Positions 1-8,149 of a stretch of DNA of 62,415 nt are shown piece by piece. The stretch is from an uncultured Bacteroidales bacterium (GTDB taxonomy: Bacteria; Bacteroidota; Bacteroidia; Bacteroidales; Muribaculaceae). Position 1 is the stretch's first letter; each line of letters starts with the position of its first letter. The notes under the pieces are model-generated. The model was not told the DNA's origin. It searched no databases and worked only from the letters and a program-made list of their open reading frames with translations. The DNA lies in assembly GCA_900542185.1 (NCBI GenBank), contig UQMZ01000020.1:1-62415 (forward strand). Reading direction: 5' to 3'. The position numbers were made by a program, and so were the translations under genes.

Positions 1-29
1 AGCAATGCCATCAATGTAATTTTTTTCAT
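1..29 (-). CDS. 5' end of a small, probably secreted protein (partial)
   Basis: An ATG at 29 on the minus strand opens a frame that runs off the left edge of the window. Only MKKITLMAL can be read. The two lysines followed by hydrophobic residues look like the start of a signal peptide, and the neighbouring gene on the same strand also begins MKK plus a signal peptide. The two may be tandem members of one small-secreted-protein cluster. Nothing can be said about function. Confidence 0.55.
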
Positions 30-171
30 AAGCATTGATTTTTGAGGTTTATATTTTCGAAGCTGTTAAACTTGTTTTTAGTACATTCAAGTGTCGGATT
101 ATAACACTTTTCGAATTATGCGTAAGATATTTTCTGAAAGAACTGTCGCAGGGAAACTCATGAGAACTAAT

Positions 172-189
172 TATGATGTTAACATCATA
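172..189. terminator. 18-bp perfect palindrome at the 3' end of the small secreted-protein gene
   Basis: TATGATGTTAACATCATA is its own reverse complement and overlaps the stop codon of the minus-strand gene at 185-568. Two further flanking pairs extend the stem beyond a G-T step. It sits where a terminator would be expected, but there is no clear T-run, so a protein-binding site is also possible. Confidence 0.4.
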
Positions 190-568
190 GTTCAGTCTGA
201 GTGTCAAGATCTCCTACATACATGTAGTCTTGGGAGAATAGTTTGATGATGCCTTGAGCGTCGTCATTCAGGATATAATCGACAAAATGAGCCTCGTCTT
301 CAAATATTACGATCGGAACAGTATCCGTGCAGTCCCAGATTTCATACGATTCTATTTCAGAAGTGTCGAGAGGCTGGATGCCGCTGTCTTTGTCGACATA
401 ACAGGTGAACATTATGGACGGACTCCTGTACTTATGTATGTCTTTGTCCTTGTGGTTAAGAGGCGTTTTCTTAAGGATGACAGTACGCCCGGTTCGAGTC
501 GCCGCTTCGATAGGTAGTGCCATCGTCATGATAAGCAGTAGGCTTAGAATAGACAGATATTTTTTCAT
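185..568 (-). CDS. small secreted protein, DUF3244-like (tentative)
   Basis: This 127-aa protein has a clear signal peptide (MKK, hydrophobic core to about residue 20, Ala-rich cleavage region near PIEAA). It is therefore exported to the periplasm or beyond. The mature part is about 105 residues, acidic at the C-terminus, with two cysteines (in FTCYV and WDCTD). The pattern of a short exported protein with a KYRSP-type segment early and an aromatic strand at the end recalls DUF3244 proteins of Bacteroidales. That assignment is by impression only. A TAACTTTG -7 box lies 27 nt upstream of the ATG, so it is probably the first or only gene of its transcript. Confidence 0.75.
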   Translation of the reverse strand: MKKYLSILSLLLIMTMALPIEAATRTGRTVILKKTPLNHKDKDIHKYRSPSIMFTCYVDKDSGIQPLDTSEIESYEIWDCTDTVPIVIFEDEAHFVDYILNDDAQGIIKLFSQDYMYVGDLDTQTEL

Positions 569-594
569 AAGCGTTTGTTGGATGGTTACGGGAA

Positions 595-602
595 CAAAGT
601 TA
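595..602 (-). promoter_or_regulatory. Bacteroidota -7 box for the small secreted-protein gene
   Basis: On the minus strand this reads TAACTTTG, a match to TAnnTTTG, 27 nt upstream of the ATG at 568. No convincing -33 TTTG is seen at the right distance. Confidence 0.6.
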
Positions 603-632
603 ATGACATGATTCCGTAAATTCCAAATATTG

Positions 633-679
633 AATGACTGAAAAATGACTGAATTTAATGACTGAAAAAATCAGTCATT
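633..679. repeat. four copies of AATGACTGA, three direct and one inverted
   Basis: AATGACTGA occurs at 633-641, 644-652 and 657-665, and its reverse complement TCAGTCATT at 671-679. The last direct copy and the inverted copy form a 9-bp stem around AAAAA. The cluster lies 31 nt upstream of the minus-strand -7 box and about 150 nt upstream of the plus-strand promoter region at 829. That placement suits operator sites or an iterated hairpin. No other feature is visible in the 569-873 intergenic stretch apart from the two promoters. Confidence 0.5.
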
Positions 680-826
680 ATAAGTGGCGTAAAATCAGAA
701 CGTTATAGAATGAAGTGACATGTATGGCCGAAACTCGTGTCATAGCTGACGGCGGGGATATCAGGTAATCAATTTGCAAAATTTAATGCAATCCCTCACT
801 GGACATGTAATATCCGGTATTATTTT

Positions 827-848
827 ATTATCTTTGTAAAAAGATAAT
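827..848 (+). promoter_or_regulatory. -7 box embedded in a perfect hairpin upstream of the TPR regulator
   Basis: TATCTTTG at 829-836 matches TAnnTTTG and is 38 nt upstream of the ATG at 874. It sits inside an inverted repeat: ATTATCTTT at 827-835 and AAAGATAAT at 840-848, with a 4-nt loop. The palindrome could be an operator covering the promoter or a structure at the transcript start. No -33 TTTG is visible at about 20 bp. Confidence 0.5.
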
Positions 849-873
849 ACCGTATCAGAACAGAAGAGACGAT

Positions 874-2658
874 ATGAATAACGCACATCAGATGAGCCTG
901 CATATATCACGACATATATATGTTGTGGTTCGAACGCTATTGCTGACGGCCCTCTTTATGGTCTTTGCCGGCTGCTCGCATCAGCCCGACGCAAGACTGA
1001 AACGTGTTGCGACATCCGTGTCCGCCAACCCGGAAGGTGCGCTGCAGGAACTTGACAGCATGGATGTGAGGAAACTGACGGATTCCGACAGGCATTTCCA
1101 TGACTTTCTCACAATCAAGGCGCGGGACAAGGCTTATATCAATCATGAATCCGACAGTCTGATTCTGGATGTCATCAAGTATTATTCAGCGCGCCGGTCA
1201 GACCCGATCTATCCCGAAGCATTATATTACGGAGGCCGTGTATATTGCGATTTAGGGGATTATCCCACGGCTTTGAAATATTACCAGCAGGCACTTGACA
1301 ATCCGGGGCATGCCCCGGATACGACAGACCTGAAATGGCGGTTATCCAGCCAGATGGGATGGCTGTTGCAGAAATTGCGATTATATAAAGAATCCATTCC
1401 TTATTTTTCCGACATGCTGAGTCAAAAAACAGAAGAGAAAGACACTTCCGGAATGGTTTACGCCATGCAGGGACTTGGATCTTCATATTACGATCTCGGA
1501 ACATTGGAGAACGATGATTCGATTCAAAGTCAATATCTTGAATCTGCAGACTCAATACTGAGCCGTTCGTTAGATTATGCATCCTCACTTCCTGAATATT
1601 TTGGAATCTCTTCTAAAATCTTACTTTCCGGAGTAAAACAGGCAAAGGGGGATTATACAGACGCCTTAAACCTGATAAGACATGCTCCGGAAATGGCAGA
1701 TTCAATAGAACGCAACACGGCTCTTGCATACGCGGCCGACATATATCTGCAAGCCGGCATACAGGATACAGCTTATATGTATGCGCACGAACTGATAGCG
1801 GTCCAGAACCTTTCGAATAAAAAAACCGGTTACAGGATCATTCTATTACCGGAATTCAGAAAGATGATTCATCCCGATACATTGAACCGGTATTATACGG
1901 ATTATAAGAATATTCTTGAAGCATATTTTGATGACAATACCAACGAGCAGTCCCTGATACAGGCAAGCCTATACAATTATCAATTGCATGAACGTGAAAG
2001 CCTCCGGGCTCGAGAGGCGAGTGACAACAAGACCCGAATAATTTTCGGATTCTCATTCCTGGTGATTGTATTGGCTTTTATCATCCTGTATCTCAAATAC
2101 CGGAATCAGAAAAATATCTTTAAACTCAGAGAGACCCTTGATATGTTGGAGATTCTGAGACAAAAGATCAATGCATCCTCAACGCAAGCCGCCGGTTCGT
2201 GCGAAACCACGGAGCCGTCCGTTCCCGTTACGTCCATGTCCGAGCTGAAACTCCGGAAGAAGCTGCAGCAGGAATTGATGGATCTGTACAAGCAGACTGA
2301 AGGAATCAGTACGCCTCAGGAGATATTGGATTCAGACGTCTATGCCGAGTTGGTTGAATTGCTGCAAAAGCACAAACCCATTAAAGACGATGCCATCTGG
2401 GATAGACTTGAAAGAACGGTCCTGACTGTGGCTCCCGACTTTATATCCAATCTCAAGCTACTGGCCGGCAATCGACTGACTTCTCAGGAACTTCATACAG
2501 CCTTACTTATAAAATGCGGGTTCAGATCGTCTGAGATGATGACCCTTGTGGCCCGTAGCAATGGCGCCGTCTCTTCCCGCAGGTCGTTTCTGGGAGAGAA
2601 AATACTTGACGAGAAGCATAAGGCACACGTAATCGAGGGGATCATAAAACTGTTATGA
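874..2658 (+). CDS. membrane-anchored TPR protein with C-terminal helix-turn-helix-like module
   Basis: The 594-aa protein begins with a hydrophobic segment ending in a lipobox-like FAGC near residues 31-34, so it is probably exported and lipidated or membrane-anchored. Residues about 50-370 are tetratricopeptide-like helical repeats (for example around EALYYGGRVYCDLGDYPTA). A single membrane helix follows at about 388-407, then a basic, coiled-coil-prone linker. The last 70 residues (LTSQELHTALLIKCGFRSSE and on) match the helix-turn-helix-like tail that ends many Bacteroidales TPR regulators. Topology places the TPRs outside the cytoplasm and the HTH inside, suggesting a one-component membrane sensor-regulator. 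The ligand and target are unknown. It converges on the LysR gene, with a 7-nt gap between stops. Confidence 0.8.
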   Translation: MNNAHQMSLHISRHIYVVVRTLLLTALFMVFAGCSHQPDARLKRVATSVSANPEGALQELDSMDVRKLTDSDRHFHDFLTIKARDKAYINHESDSLILDVIKYYSARRSDPIYPEALYYGGRVYCDLGDYPTALKYYQQALDNPGHAPDTTDLKWRLSSQMGWLLQKLRLYKESIPYFSDMLSQKTEEKDTSGMVYAMQGLGSSYYDLGTLENDDSIQSQYLESADSILSRSLDYASSLPEYFGISSKILLSGVKQAKGDYTDALNLIRHAPEMADSIERNTALAYAADIYLQAGIQDTAYMYAHELIAVQNLSNKKTGYRIILLPEFRKMIHPDTLNRYYTDYKNILEAYFDDNTNEQSLIQASLYNYQLHERESLRAREASDNKTRIIFGFSFLVIVLAFIILYLKYRNQKNIFKLRETLDMLEILRQKINASSTQAAGSCETTEPSVPVTSMSELKLRKKLQQELMDLYKQTEGISTPQEILDSDVYAELVELLQKHKPIKDDAIWDRLERTVLTVAPDFISNLKLLAGNRLTSQELHTALLIKCGFRSSEMMTLVARSNGAVSSRRSFLGEKILDEKHKAHVIEGIIKLL

Positions 2659-2665
2659 TTCCTTG

Positions 2666-3565
2666 TTATATCCAGTTGTTTTGCAGGCGTTTGACGGCGA
2701 GGGATTCGGTGAGGATGCGCACGAATTCCTGCATGGCGTGCTTGCGGTATGAGTCGCGGAGCACGTGGACGCAGCCGGTCATCTGGCTGCCGGGATCGTC
2801 GATGGGTATGGCGCGGACGTCGTTGACTTCATAGATGGAATCTTCGGCCAGGACGGTCACAAGACATGTCTGCCGCACCAGTTTCAGCAATGTGTTGACA
2901 TCGTTCAGCTCTATACGGATCCTGAAATTGTCGGTGTCGGACGCGATGCTGTCGAATGCGTTACGCGCCTGCAATCCCCTGGCCGGCAGGGCCAGGTCGT
3001 ATCTCTGCAGTTCCGGGAGAGTGACCTTGGGCAGCGAGGCAAGAGGATGGTCCCGGGCTACGACCGCCGACAGCGTGTTCTGGAACAGGATGTGGGATTC
3101 AATTTCAGGAATCGGGTCTATCGGCTTGAAGGCAAGCACGAAGTCGATGTCACGCTTCACGAGCAGTTCCATCAGTTCGTTCATCTGCTTATAGACGATG
3201 TTCAGCTTGATGCCGGGATACATCTTCATGAACGAGATTACGGATTCGGTCAGAATCGGGCTGAACGAATGCGTCACGCCGATATTCAGCGTGCCTGTAA
3301 GGAGCTTCTGCAGGTCGTGGATCCGGTCGGCGCAGGTCTGAGCCTCGTGTATTGTGCGTAACGCGAAGGGGAGCATCACCTGTCCCGCCTCCGTGAGCCG
3401 GATGGAATGGCTGTTGCGTATGAACAGCTGTATGCCCAGTTCGTCCTCCAGCTGCCGGATCTGTTGCGAAAGCGAGCTTTGGGCAATATTAAGAGCCTTG
3501 GCTGCATCCGAGAAATTCAGGGTCTCGGCGGCTTTGGCGAAATATCGTAGTTGTCTCAGTTCCAT
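2666..3565 (-). CDS. LysR-family transcriptional regulator
   Basis: At 299 aa this is the normal LysR length. Residues 1-60 form the winged HTH with the classic pattern (LRYFAKAAETLNFSDAA, then QSSLSQQIRQLEDELG). Residues about 90-295 are the periplasmic-binding-protein-like effector domain. The gene starts 15 nt after the ThrE-like C-terminal half gene ends on the same strand, so it is probably the last gene of that operon. LysR proteins usually regulate a neighbouring gene in response to a small molecule. An amino acid handled by the exporter would be a reasonable guess, but that is inference. Confidence 0.95.
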   Translation of the reverse strand: MELRQLRYFAKAAETLNFSDAAKALNIAQSSLSQQIRQLEDELGIQLFIRNSHSIRLTEAGQVMLPFALRTIHEAQTCADRIHDLQKLLTGTLNIGVTHSFSPILTESVISFMKMYPGIKLNIVYKQMNELMELLVKRDIDFVLAFKPIDPIPEIESHILFQNTLSAVVARDHPLASLPKVTLPELQRYDLALPARGLQARNAFDSIASDTDNFRIRIELNDVNTLLKLVRQTCLVTVLAEDSIYEVNDVRAIPIDDPGSQMTGCVHVLRDSYRKHAMQEFVRILTESLAVKRLQNNWI

Positions 3566-3580
3566 AGTGGGGCAATATGG

Positions 3581-4072
3581 TTATCTCGTGGCTGTGAATG
3601 AAAGTTTCTTAAGCAGGAATACCGGAACCGTGGCCCCGATCACCATTCCCAATATAATAAACGCGCAAGTGAGGCCATTGTATGCCAGCAGGTACAAATA
3701 ATGGCTGAACGCCTGTTCCTGCACGTGTCCGAGGCATGAGATCAGAGCCTCGATGGTGCGGTAGGCATACATGCCCGGAATCATCGGGAGCAGGGCCGGG
3801 AAGAAACATACCTCGGCCGGGCATTTTATCCGGCCTGCGAACAGCACGGCAAGGATGCCGATTACAAACGACGCTATTGTGCTGGCAGCGATTATGTGCA
3901 TGCCTCCCAGAGCCGGCAACATGAGCACATAACGGATGGAATGACCGATTGCTGCGATAAGACCGCACATCAGATATGCGCGACGCGGCGTGTTGCTGAT
4001 ACTGCTGAATCCGATGGCCGCTATGGCCGCGAACACTCCGTCTTCAATTATATTTATAAAAACACTGTCCAT
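3581..4072 (-). CDS. threonine/serine exporter-like protein, C-terminal half (ThrE_2/YjjB type)
   Basis: This 163-aa, very hydrophobic protein has about five membrane helices. It carries the family pattern FFPALLPMIPGMYAYRT, in which the PxxPG element is typical of the ThrE_2 (DUF3815, YjjB-like) half. In actinobacterial ThrE both halves are fused; here the N-terminal half is the upstream gene at 4104-4961, 31 nt away on the same strand. Together they probably make an inner-membrane exporter of threonine, serine or another small metabolite (YjjPB in enterobacteria exports succinate). The substrate cannot be read from sequence. Confidence 0.9.
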   Translation of the reverse strand: MDSVFINIIEDGVFAAIAAIGFSSISNTPRRAYLMCGLIAAIGHSIRYVLMLPALGGMHIIAASTIASFVIGILAVLFAGRIKCPAEVCFFPALLPMIPGMYAYRTIEALISCLGHVQEQAFSHYLYLLAYNGLTCAFIILGMVIGATVPVFLLKKLSFTATR

Positions 4073-4103
4073 AAATCCTTTCTCCTAACTATTATCTCCT
4101 CAC

Positions 4104-4961
4104 TTACCAATCGAGTCCCATAATCAGCATACCGGCGCAAAGTCCGACCGAAAGGCAGGCTGTAAGTATGACGGCATCCATGAAGCGTCCGAACGAGCAT
4201 AAGTAATGCTTGTACAGCAGGTCGCTGACCGAGTTTATGTAAGGCACTCCGGGAATCAGATACAGCACGCTTGTGCCGAGGGCGATTTCGGGCGTAGCGC
4301 CTATGTTGAATATGTGACCGCCGGCGCTCAGCACGGCAGATACAAACGAACAGCACAGGAACGTAAGCCGTACGTCGTGTTTATGCTCCAGCATGATCTG
4401 TTTGAGCCGGAATCCCGCCATGGTGGAGACGAACACAATCAGCATCGCCACGAAGTCGCCGCCGAACAGCCGGCAGAACGAGGCATTGGCGAGGCTGGTG
4501 AGGATCAGCACTTCCTTCCATCCGGTTGGTCGGGTTTCGCGGATTTTATCGAAACGTCGGATGGCGGTGTCCAGGTCAAGATGGTTGTCGGCCACTTCCC
4601 AGCTGAGGCGGCTGAGACGTGCGTTAAGATTGAAGCTGATGCCGCAGGGGGCAGTCTTGCGCATGGCCGTCACGGCATTGCAGGAATCGCCGCGCCATAC
4701 CGAGACGGTCAGATGCGCGGGCAGAATGAAGATGTCGAATTGAACATCGAATGCCCGTGCCATCCGGCGCGTGTTTTTCTCGATACGGATGCAGGTGGCC
4801 CCGCATCCCGACAGCAAGGCGGCATAATCCGCCAGAAACGAGGCGATGCCGCACAGGTTGTCGGCCGCACAGGAGGCGGTCTCGGTTTCGGTTTCGGAGG
4901 TGGCCTCGGTGACGGTTTCGGTCTCGGAGGCGGGACTGTTACAGATCGATGTATTCATCAT
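4104..4961 (-). CDS. threonine/serine exporter-like protein, N-terminal half (DUF1212/YjjP type)
   Basis: A 285-aa protein. The first 40 residues are polar, Thr/Glu-rich and low-complexity (repeats of SETET type), which is unusual. The rest matches the DUF1212/ThrE N-terminal half: LADYAALLSGCGATCIRIEK is the typical start, followed by soluble alpha/beta sequence to about residue 155. Four to five membrane helices follow, including PGVPYINSVSDLL. It forms a split exporter with the downstream 163-aa partner. Its ATG at 4961 lies inside the preceding small ORF (23-nt overlap). The acidic-threonine leader may be a poorly conserved extension, so a later start is possible. Confidence 0.9.
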   Translation of the reverse strand: MMNTSICNSPASETETVTEATSETETETASCAADNLCGIASFLADYAALLSGCGATCIRIEKNTRRMARAFDVQFDIFILPAHLTVSVWRGDSCNAVTAMRKTAPCGISFNLNARLSRLSWEVADNHLDLDTAIRRFDKIRETRPTGWKEVLILTSLANASFCRLFGGDFVAMLIVFVSTMAGFRLKQIMLEHKHDVRLTFLCCSFVSAVLSAGGHIFNIGATPEIALGTSVLYLIPGVPYINSVSDLLYKHYLCSFGRFMDAVILTACLSVGLCAGMLIMGLDW

Positions 4962-5148
4962 TGTCGTCAGTATCCCCCGGTATATAGAATATATCCTGTT
5001 CCCTGCCTATCTCTATGACATGTCTGCGGGCATGTGTGGCATTACGGTGAGTGGAACGGTAATGCAATATTGCGTGTAACATAAACGTGCACAACAGCAG
5101 TCCGGCTGTCACGCACCAGGCGATTATCGGTTGACTCATAGCTGTCAT
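4939..5148 (-). CDS. small single-pass membrane protein at the head of the exporter operon
   Basis: The 69-aa ORF starts at ATG 5148 (or MSQP three codons later). It has one membrane helix at about residues 8-27, followed by a basic stretch and an acidic tail (GDTDDNDEYIDL). It overlaps the start of the ThrE-like gene by 23 nt, which suggests translational coupling. A weak -7 element (TATTTTG, one T short of TAnnTTTG) lies about 45 nt upstream. I do not recognise the family. Support is its position, membrane-protein composition and overlap; it could still be a chance frame. Confidence 0.5.
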   Translation of the reverse strand: MTAMSQPIIAWCVTAGLLLCTFMLHAILHYRSTHRNATHARRHVIEIGREQDIFYIPGDTDDNDEYIDL

Positions 5149-5303
5149 TTTTTAGTGAGTGTCAAAATCAGACACATTCTTAAATTCACTGCAAAATAAC
5201 AACCGTCATAATCGATATGAAAGCGGGGAGCAAGGGATTTTTCGATTGCCGTTATAGGCAGAACAGATAGAGAGCGGCGCGTGATGTGCGGTATCGGGGC
5301 CGG

Positions 5304-5501
5304 TCAGTCTGTGGCGAGGAGGGCTTTGATCTGCGCGAGGATACAGGGTTTCCAGGAAGCGAGGTATTCACGGGTCAGAGGATCCGGAACATCGGTCACC
5401 AGCTTGACCATGGGATGGAGGGTGAAGGGAGAGAACATAAATACCCGGCGTGCGGCTTCGATTATGATTTTCTCGGTGGTCTTGTTCTCAGTGGTTCCCA
5501 T
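5304..5501 (-). pseudogene. TetR-family regulator with internal deletion
   Basis: From ATG 5501 the frame reads MGTTENKTTEKIIIEAARRV, the canonical start of a TetR/AcrR DNA-binding domain. It then jumps directly from residue 21 (FM) to FSPFTLHPMVKLVT, which looks like the C-terminal ligand-domain end of such proteins. The whole HTH recognition region and most of the core are missing: 65 aa instead of about 200. An in-frame internal deletion is the simplest explanation. The ATG overlaps the stop of the upstream activase remnant by 14 nt, so the two were once a coupled operon. Confidence 0.7.
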
Positions 5502-5687
5502 TTCGATGGATATTGTGGACGAACAGTAGCAGACGATTGGCGATGTTGGCTTCGCTGACACTGCTGTCGAAGTCCAAAGTTAATATATTTATGTGAGGAT
5601 ACAAAGTTTTCAGGCGGTTCTCTATCCCTTTTTGCACGCCTTTTTGCACGATATGGTTGGCTATGACACTTATGAATCCGAAAGGGA
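5488..5687 (-). pseudogene. C-terminal remnant of a CoA-dehydratase activase (BadF/DUF2229-type) protein
   Basis: About 60 in-frame residues on the minus strand run from PFGFISVIANHIVQKGVQKG to the segment LTLDFDSSVSEANIANRLLL. This matches the extreme C-terminus of the large 2-hydroxyacyl-CoA dehydratase activase proteins: an xPFGCxxNHxxxKG motif, then a YPxxNIxxLDxDxxxSExNxxNR pattern. The full-length family is about 1,400 aa in Bacteroidales, so over 95% is missing. Sequence upstream of about 5687 is unrelated coding sequence on the other strand. The expected cysteine after PFG is an Ile here, consistent with decay. Confidence 0.65.
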
Positions 5688-5688
5688 C

Positions 5689-5949
5689 ACGGCTCTGCGG
5701 CAGCTCCGGGAGCAGCACAAGTCAATCTTCTCCCCCTCCGAAGCCGCAGACATCAAGAGCGTCATGCAGAGCTACGGCGAGACCACCGAGCAGCGGAAAG
5801 CGGTCGGCACATGGCTCTATGACTATGCGGAACACCGACAGCCCTTTGATGAAATGAAATATCTCCATACACTCAACGAGGTTGGCGATGTCGCGGAAGG
5901 GTGGTATGACTGGAAGATTGACAAAGGGCGAGGAGGAATTAGCCTATGA
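5689..5949 (+). pseudogene. unidentified coding fragment, 3' end intact
   Basis: The plus-strand frame entering at about 5689 (SERDTALRQLREQHKSIF and on) has good protein composition for about 85 residues, including EVGDVAEGWYDWKIDKG, and ends at a stop at 5949. Extending upstream it runs into the activase remnant, whose own coding sense is on the opposite strand. The start is therefore missing, and the junction near 5687 looks like a recombination breakpoint. I do not recognise the family; the charged, helical sequence would suit a fragment of a mobile-element protein. Confidence 0.4.
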
Positions 5950-5978
5950 CGATTAATCCTTGATTCCTTAGATGTAAC

Positions 5979-7124
5979 TTACTCAGCTAAGATTTTTGTA
6001 CTATATTTTTTACCATCCTTATATACATCAGTCTTTATCATTATACCTTTTTGTCTTGTTTTATGCGATATTCCTCGAAGGTCTGTATATATGGTTGATA
6101 AAGGTACATCATCCACTCCAGATATGCTTCTCACACTGGAAGCATTGCCCAACGGTACATATCCGCTTTCATTAACAATATTCTGTCCTTCTGCTGTAGT
6201 AAGAAACTCAAATAGCTTATATGCAGTCGAATTACGGTCTATATCTGAACGAACTGCCGCATAAACTTCAGTAGTATATGGATATGTATTGGATATGACA
6301 TTTTCCTTCGTCATTTCCACTCCATTAATGCCAATGGCTTTTGTGCTTCCATTGTCAACTATTACACTATAATAGTAAAAAGGAGAATAACCGATTCCTT
6401 GTTTATCTTCCTCGAGTTGATAATATGGAGACATCATCGTGAGACCAACTTGTAATTCGGGAAAATCTCCAATAGTCAAGCCGTCCATTACAAGTGTCTC
6501 GAATTTCTCTTGACTCCCCGAATTACGGTTACGGACATAAGGCTTGATTTCTTCATCATTCCCACCGACTTCTTTCCAGTTTGTTATTTCTCCAGTATAT
6601 ATTCTTTGAAGTTGGCTGATTGAAAGATTGTTTACAGGATTCAAAGGATTAACCATAAAAGTCAACGCATCTTTGGCAATCGGTTTCTCAATAAGAGTTA
6701 CCCCATTTTCTTCAGCATAAACCTTTTCATCCCTTGAGATTGACCTTGCCGCTATAACCATTTCAACCTTATCATCAATCAGATTCATGAAAGACATATG
6801 TGTATTTGACTGTTTTAGACAGTGAGTGCTCAAATAGATTCGTTTATCTTCAGAACAGGTATATTCTGGAACTATCATTTTAATATCAGCTCCAGGTTCT
6901 TGAGTGAATGGGCGACGTTCCCATTTATAATTAAACCCAAGAATCTTACACATAAGGATTGTTCTCAATGGGTCTGTTGAATCCGACCCATCAATAATAG
7001 GAAAATTATCAATGGTAATGTCGGAGATGGGAAGTGCTGACGGTATTTCCTCTGCTGAACATGAGGCTACACTAATCAAACTCATCAAACTCAAAAACAA
7101 GATGCTTCTATTTATGAATGTCAT
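5979..7124 (-). CDS. PstS-like substrate-binding lipoprotein
   Basis: A 381-aa phosphate-type periplasmic binding protein (PBP-like, PstS family). The start at 7124 (MTFINRSILF) is preferred over the upstream ATG because it gives a proper signal peptide with lipobox SVASC at about residues 19-23. Residues about 140-330 carry the family pattern: FMVNPLNPVNNLSISQLQRI, the YTGEITNWKEVGG motif, then RNRNSGSQEKFETLV for anion binding. It has a C-terminal extension of about 50 residues beyond the usual end (GYVPL). No pstCAB permease genes are nearby, so it may act as a stand-alone sensor or scavenger. It follows a TACCTTTG promoter and is transcribed alone. Confidence 0.88.
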   Translation of the reverse strand: MTFINRSILFLSLMSLISVASCSAEEIPSALPISDITIDNFPIIDGSDSTDPLRTILMCKILGFNYKWERRPFTQEPGADIKMIVPEYTCSEDKRIYLSTHCLKQSNTHMSFMNLIDDKVEMVIAARSISRDEKVYAEENGVTLIEKPIAKDALTFMVNPLNPVNNLSISQLQRIYTGEITNWKEVGGNDEEIKPYVRNRNSGSQEKFETLVMDGLTIGDFPELQVGLTMMSPYYQLEEDKQGIGYSPFYYYSVIVDNGSTKAIGINGVEMTKENVISNTYPYTTEVYAAVRSDIDRNSTAYKLFEFLTTAEGQNIVNESGYVPLGNASSVRSISGVDDVPLSTIYTDLRGISHKTRQKGIMIKTDVYKDGKKYSTKILAE

Positions 7125-7435
7125 TATTTCGATTTTTATGTCTTGTATAGACATGCCCTAAATTCAGATACAAAGGTAATGAAAATCTCGTAAAAGTCTC
7201 TCGCTGACAGGTGAAAATCAGCGTTTCAAGACTCATTTCCCCTCTTTTTGTACCGCTATTGGTTCTCCAAGTGTTCAATAACCTGTTATTTAGCGGCGAA
7301 AAATAATTCCTTGACAACTGTCTTTGGCACTCAAACCATCAAATTACTTGTCTCCGCATTGCACTGAAAATTCCGATGCATCTTTATTCATCTCAACACT
7401 GACCGCTCATTCCGTGAGTCGCTAACAAAATGATT
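7125..7435. other. intergenic stretch with one promoter, otherwise empty
   Basis: These 311 AT-rich bases lie between the PstS-like gene and the DUF4304-like gene, both minus strand. The TACCTTTG box at 7171-7178 is the only signal seen. The short frame at 7108-7317 has no family character. Confidence 0.5.
7171..7178 (-). promoter_or_regulatory. -7 box for the PstS-like lipoprotein gene
   Basis: TACCTTTG on the minus strand, 46 nt upstream of the ATG at 7124. It also argues for the downstream start, since the ATG at 7154 would leave almost no leader. No -33 TTTG at the ideal spacing. Confidence 0.6.
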
Positions 7436-8143
7436 TCATAAGAAATTCTTGTCAGGCATTTTTCTGAATGACCCTTTTTGCTTAAAATAATTGCGCCGTC
7501 GATCAATCATTGAGCACACTTTATTTCTTGCTTGTTCTGCGGTTAACTCATCATCACAAAATTCTGAATAACTATGCTCTGCCCACTCTTTGAAAGGGCT
7601 TTCCAATTTTAGGCTGTTAAGTTTCTCTATCAATCTTCTTCCGCAATCCAGTTTCCCTAATAAAAACTTAATCATTGCGGCATTATAATAATCGTAAATC
7701 GGGCCATTCCATTTTCCAAACAATTCTTTCAGCCATTTGGAAAATATCAGCCTTGACATACATTGATTTCCATATTTGAGCGATTGAAATCTCATCAACC
7801 GTTTAGCATATTTTAGGGCATTATTCGCCAACTGAAATACTTGGGTCTCAAATATTCCATCATCTCCTGTATACTCAATGAAATCTGTCTTGCCTAATAA
7901 TATTCGTTTCCGACAGAAATCAAACGCAAGAGTTTCATTTAAGCCTCCAAAATATTCAAATAGAAAAGCTATTCCGACATTGCAGAATGAGCCACGAGAA
8001 TATGCAGATGGCTGAAATTCAACTTGAACAAAGCAATAGCCACAATCATACAGCCAAGTCCTCGATTTTCCTTTTTGGAAGAATCCCATAGGCGAAAAAA
8101 CATTATTCGCCACTTGTTGTATAATTTTGTTGTGACTATCCAT
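7436..8143 (-). CDS. DUF4304-like protein
   Basis: The protein is 235 aa from the ATG at 8143 (a TTG two codons earlier is less likely). The N-terminus has the DUF4304 pattern: IIQQVANNVFSPMGFFQKGK, then RTWLYDCGYCFVQVEFQPSA and a strand reading FCNVGIAF. The C-terminal half is helical, with Tyr- and Lys-rich segments of unknown role. It has no signal peptide, so it is cytoplasmic. It starts 6 nt after the KilA-N gene ends on the same strand, so the two are co-transcribed. DUF4304 has no established function and often sits in accessory regions. Confidence 0.7.
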   Translation of the reverse strand: MDSHNKIIQQVANNVFSPMGFFQKGKSRTWLYDCGYCFVQVEFQPSAYSRGSFCNVGIAFLFEYFGGLNETLAFDFCRKRILLGKTDFIEYTGDDGIFETQVFQLANNALKYAKRLMRFQSLKYGNQCMSRLIFSKWLKELFGKWNGPIYDYYNAAMIKFLLGKLDCGRRLIEKLNSLKLESPFKEWAEHSYSEFCDDELTAEQARNKVCSMIDRRRNYFKQKGSFRKMPDKNFL

Positions 8144-8149
8144 ACACAA

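Noticed and set aside
4206..5018. 270-aa plus-strand ORF with a Gly-rich end across the ThrE-like gene
   Set aside because: It is antisense to a membrane protein with clear family motifs; the Gly-rich tail is just the complement of the Thr/Glu-rich leader.
7108..7317. 69-aa ORF upstream of the PstS-like gene
   Set aside because: It overlaps the promoter and leader of that gene and has no protein-like pattern.
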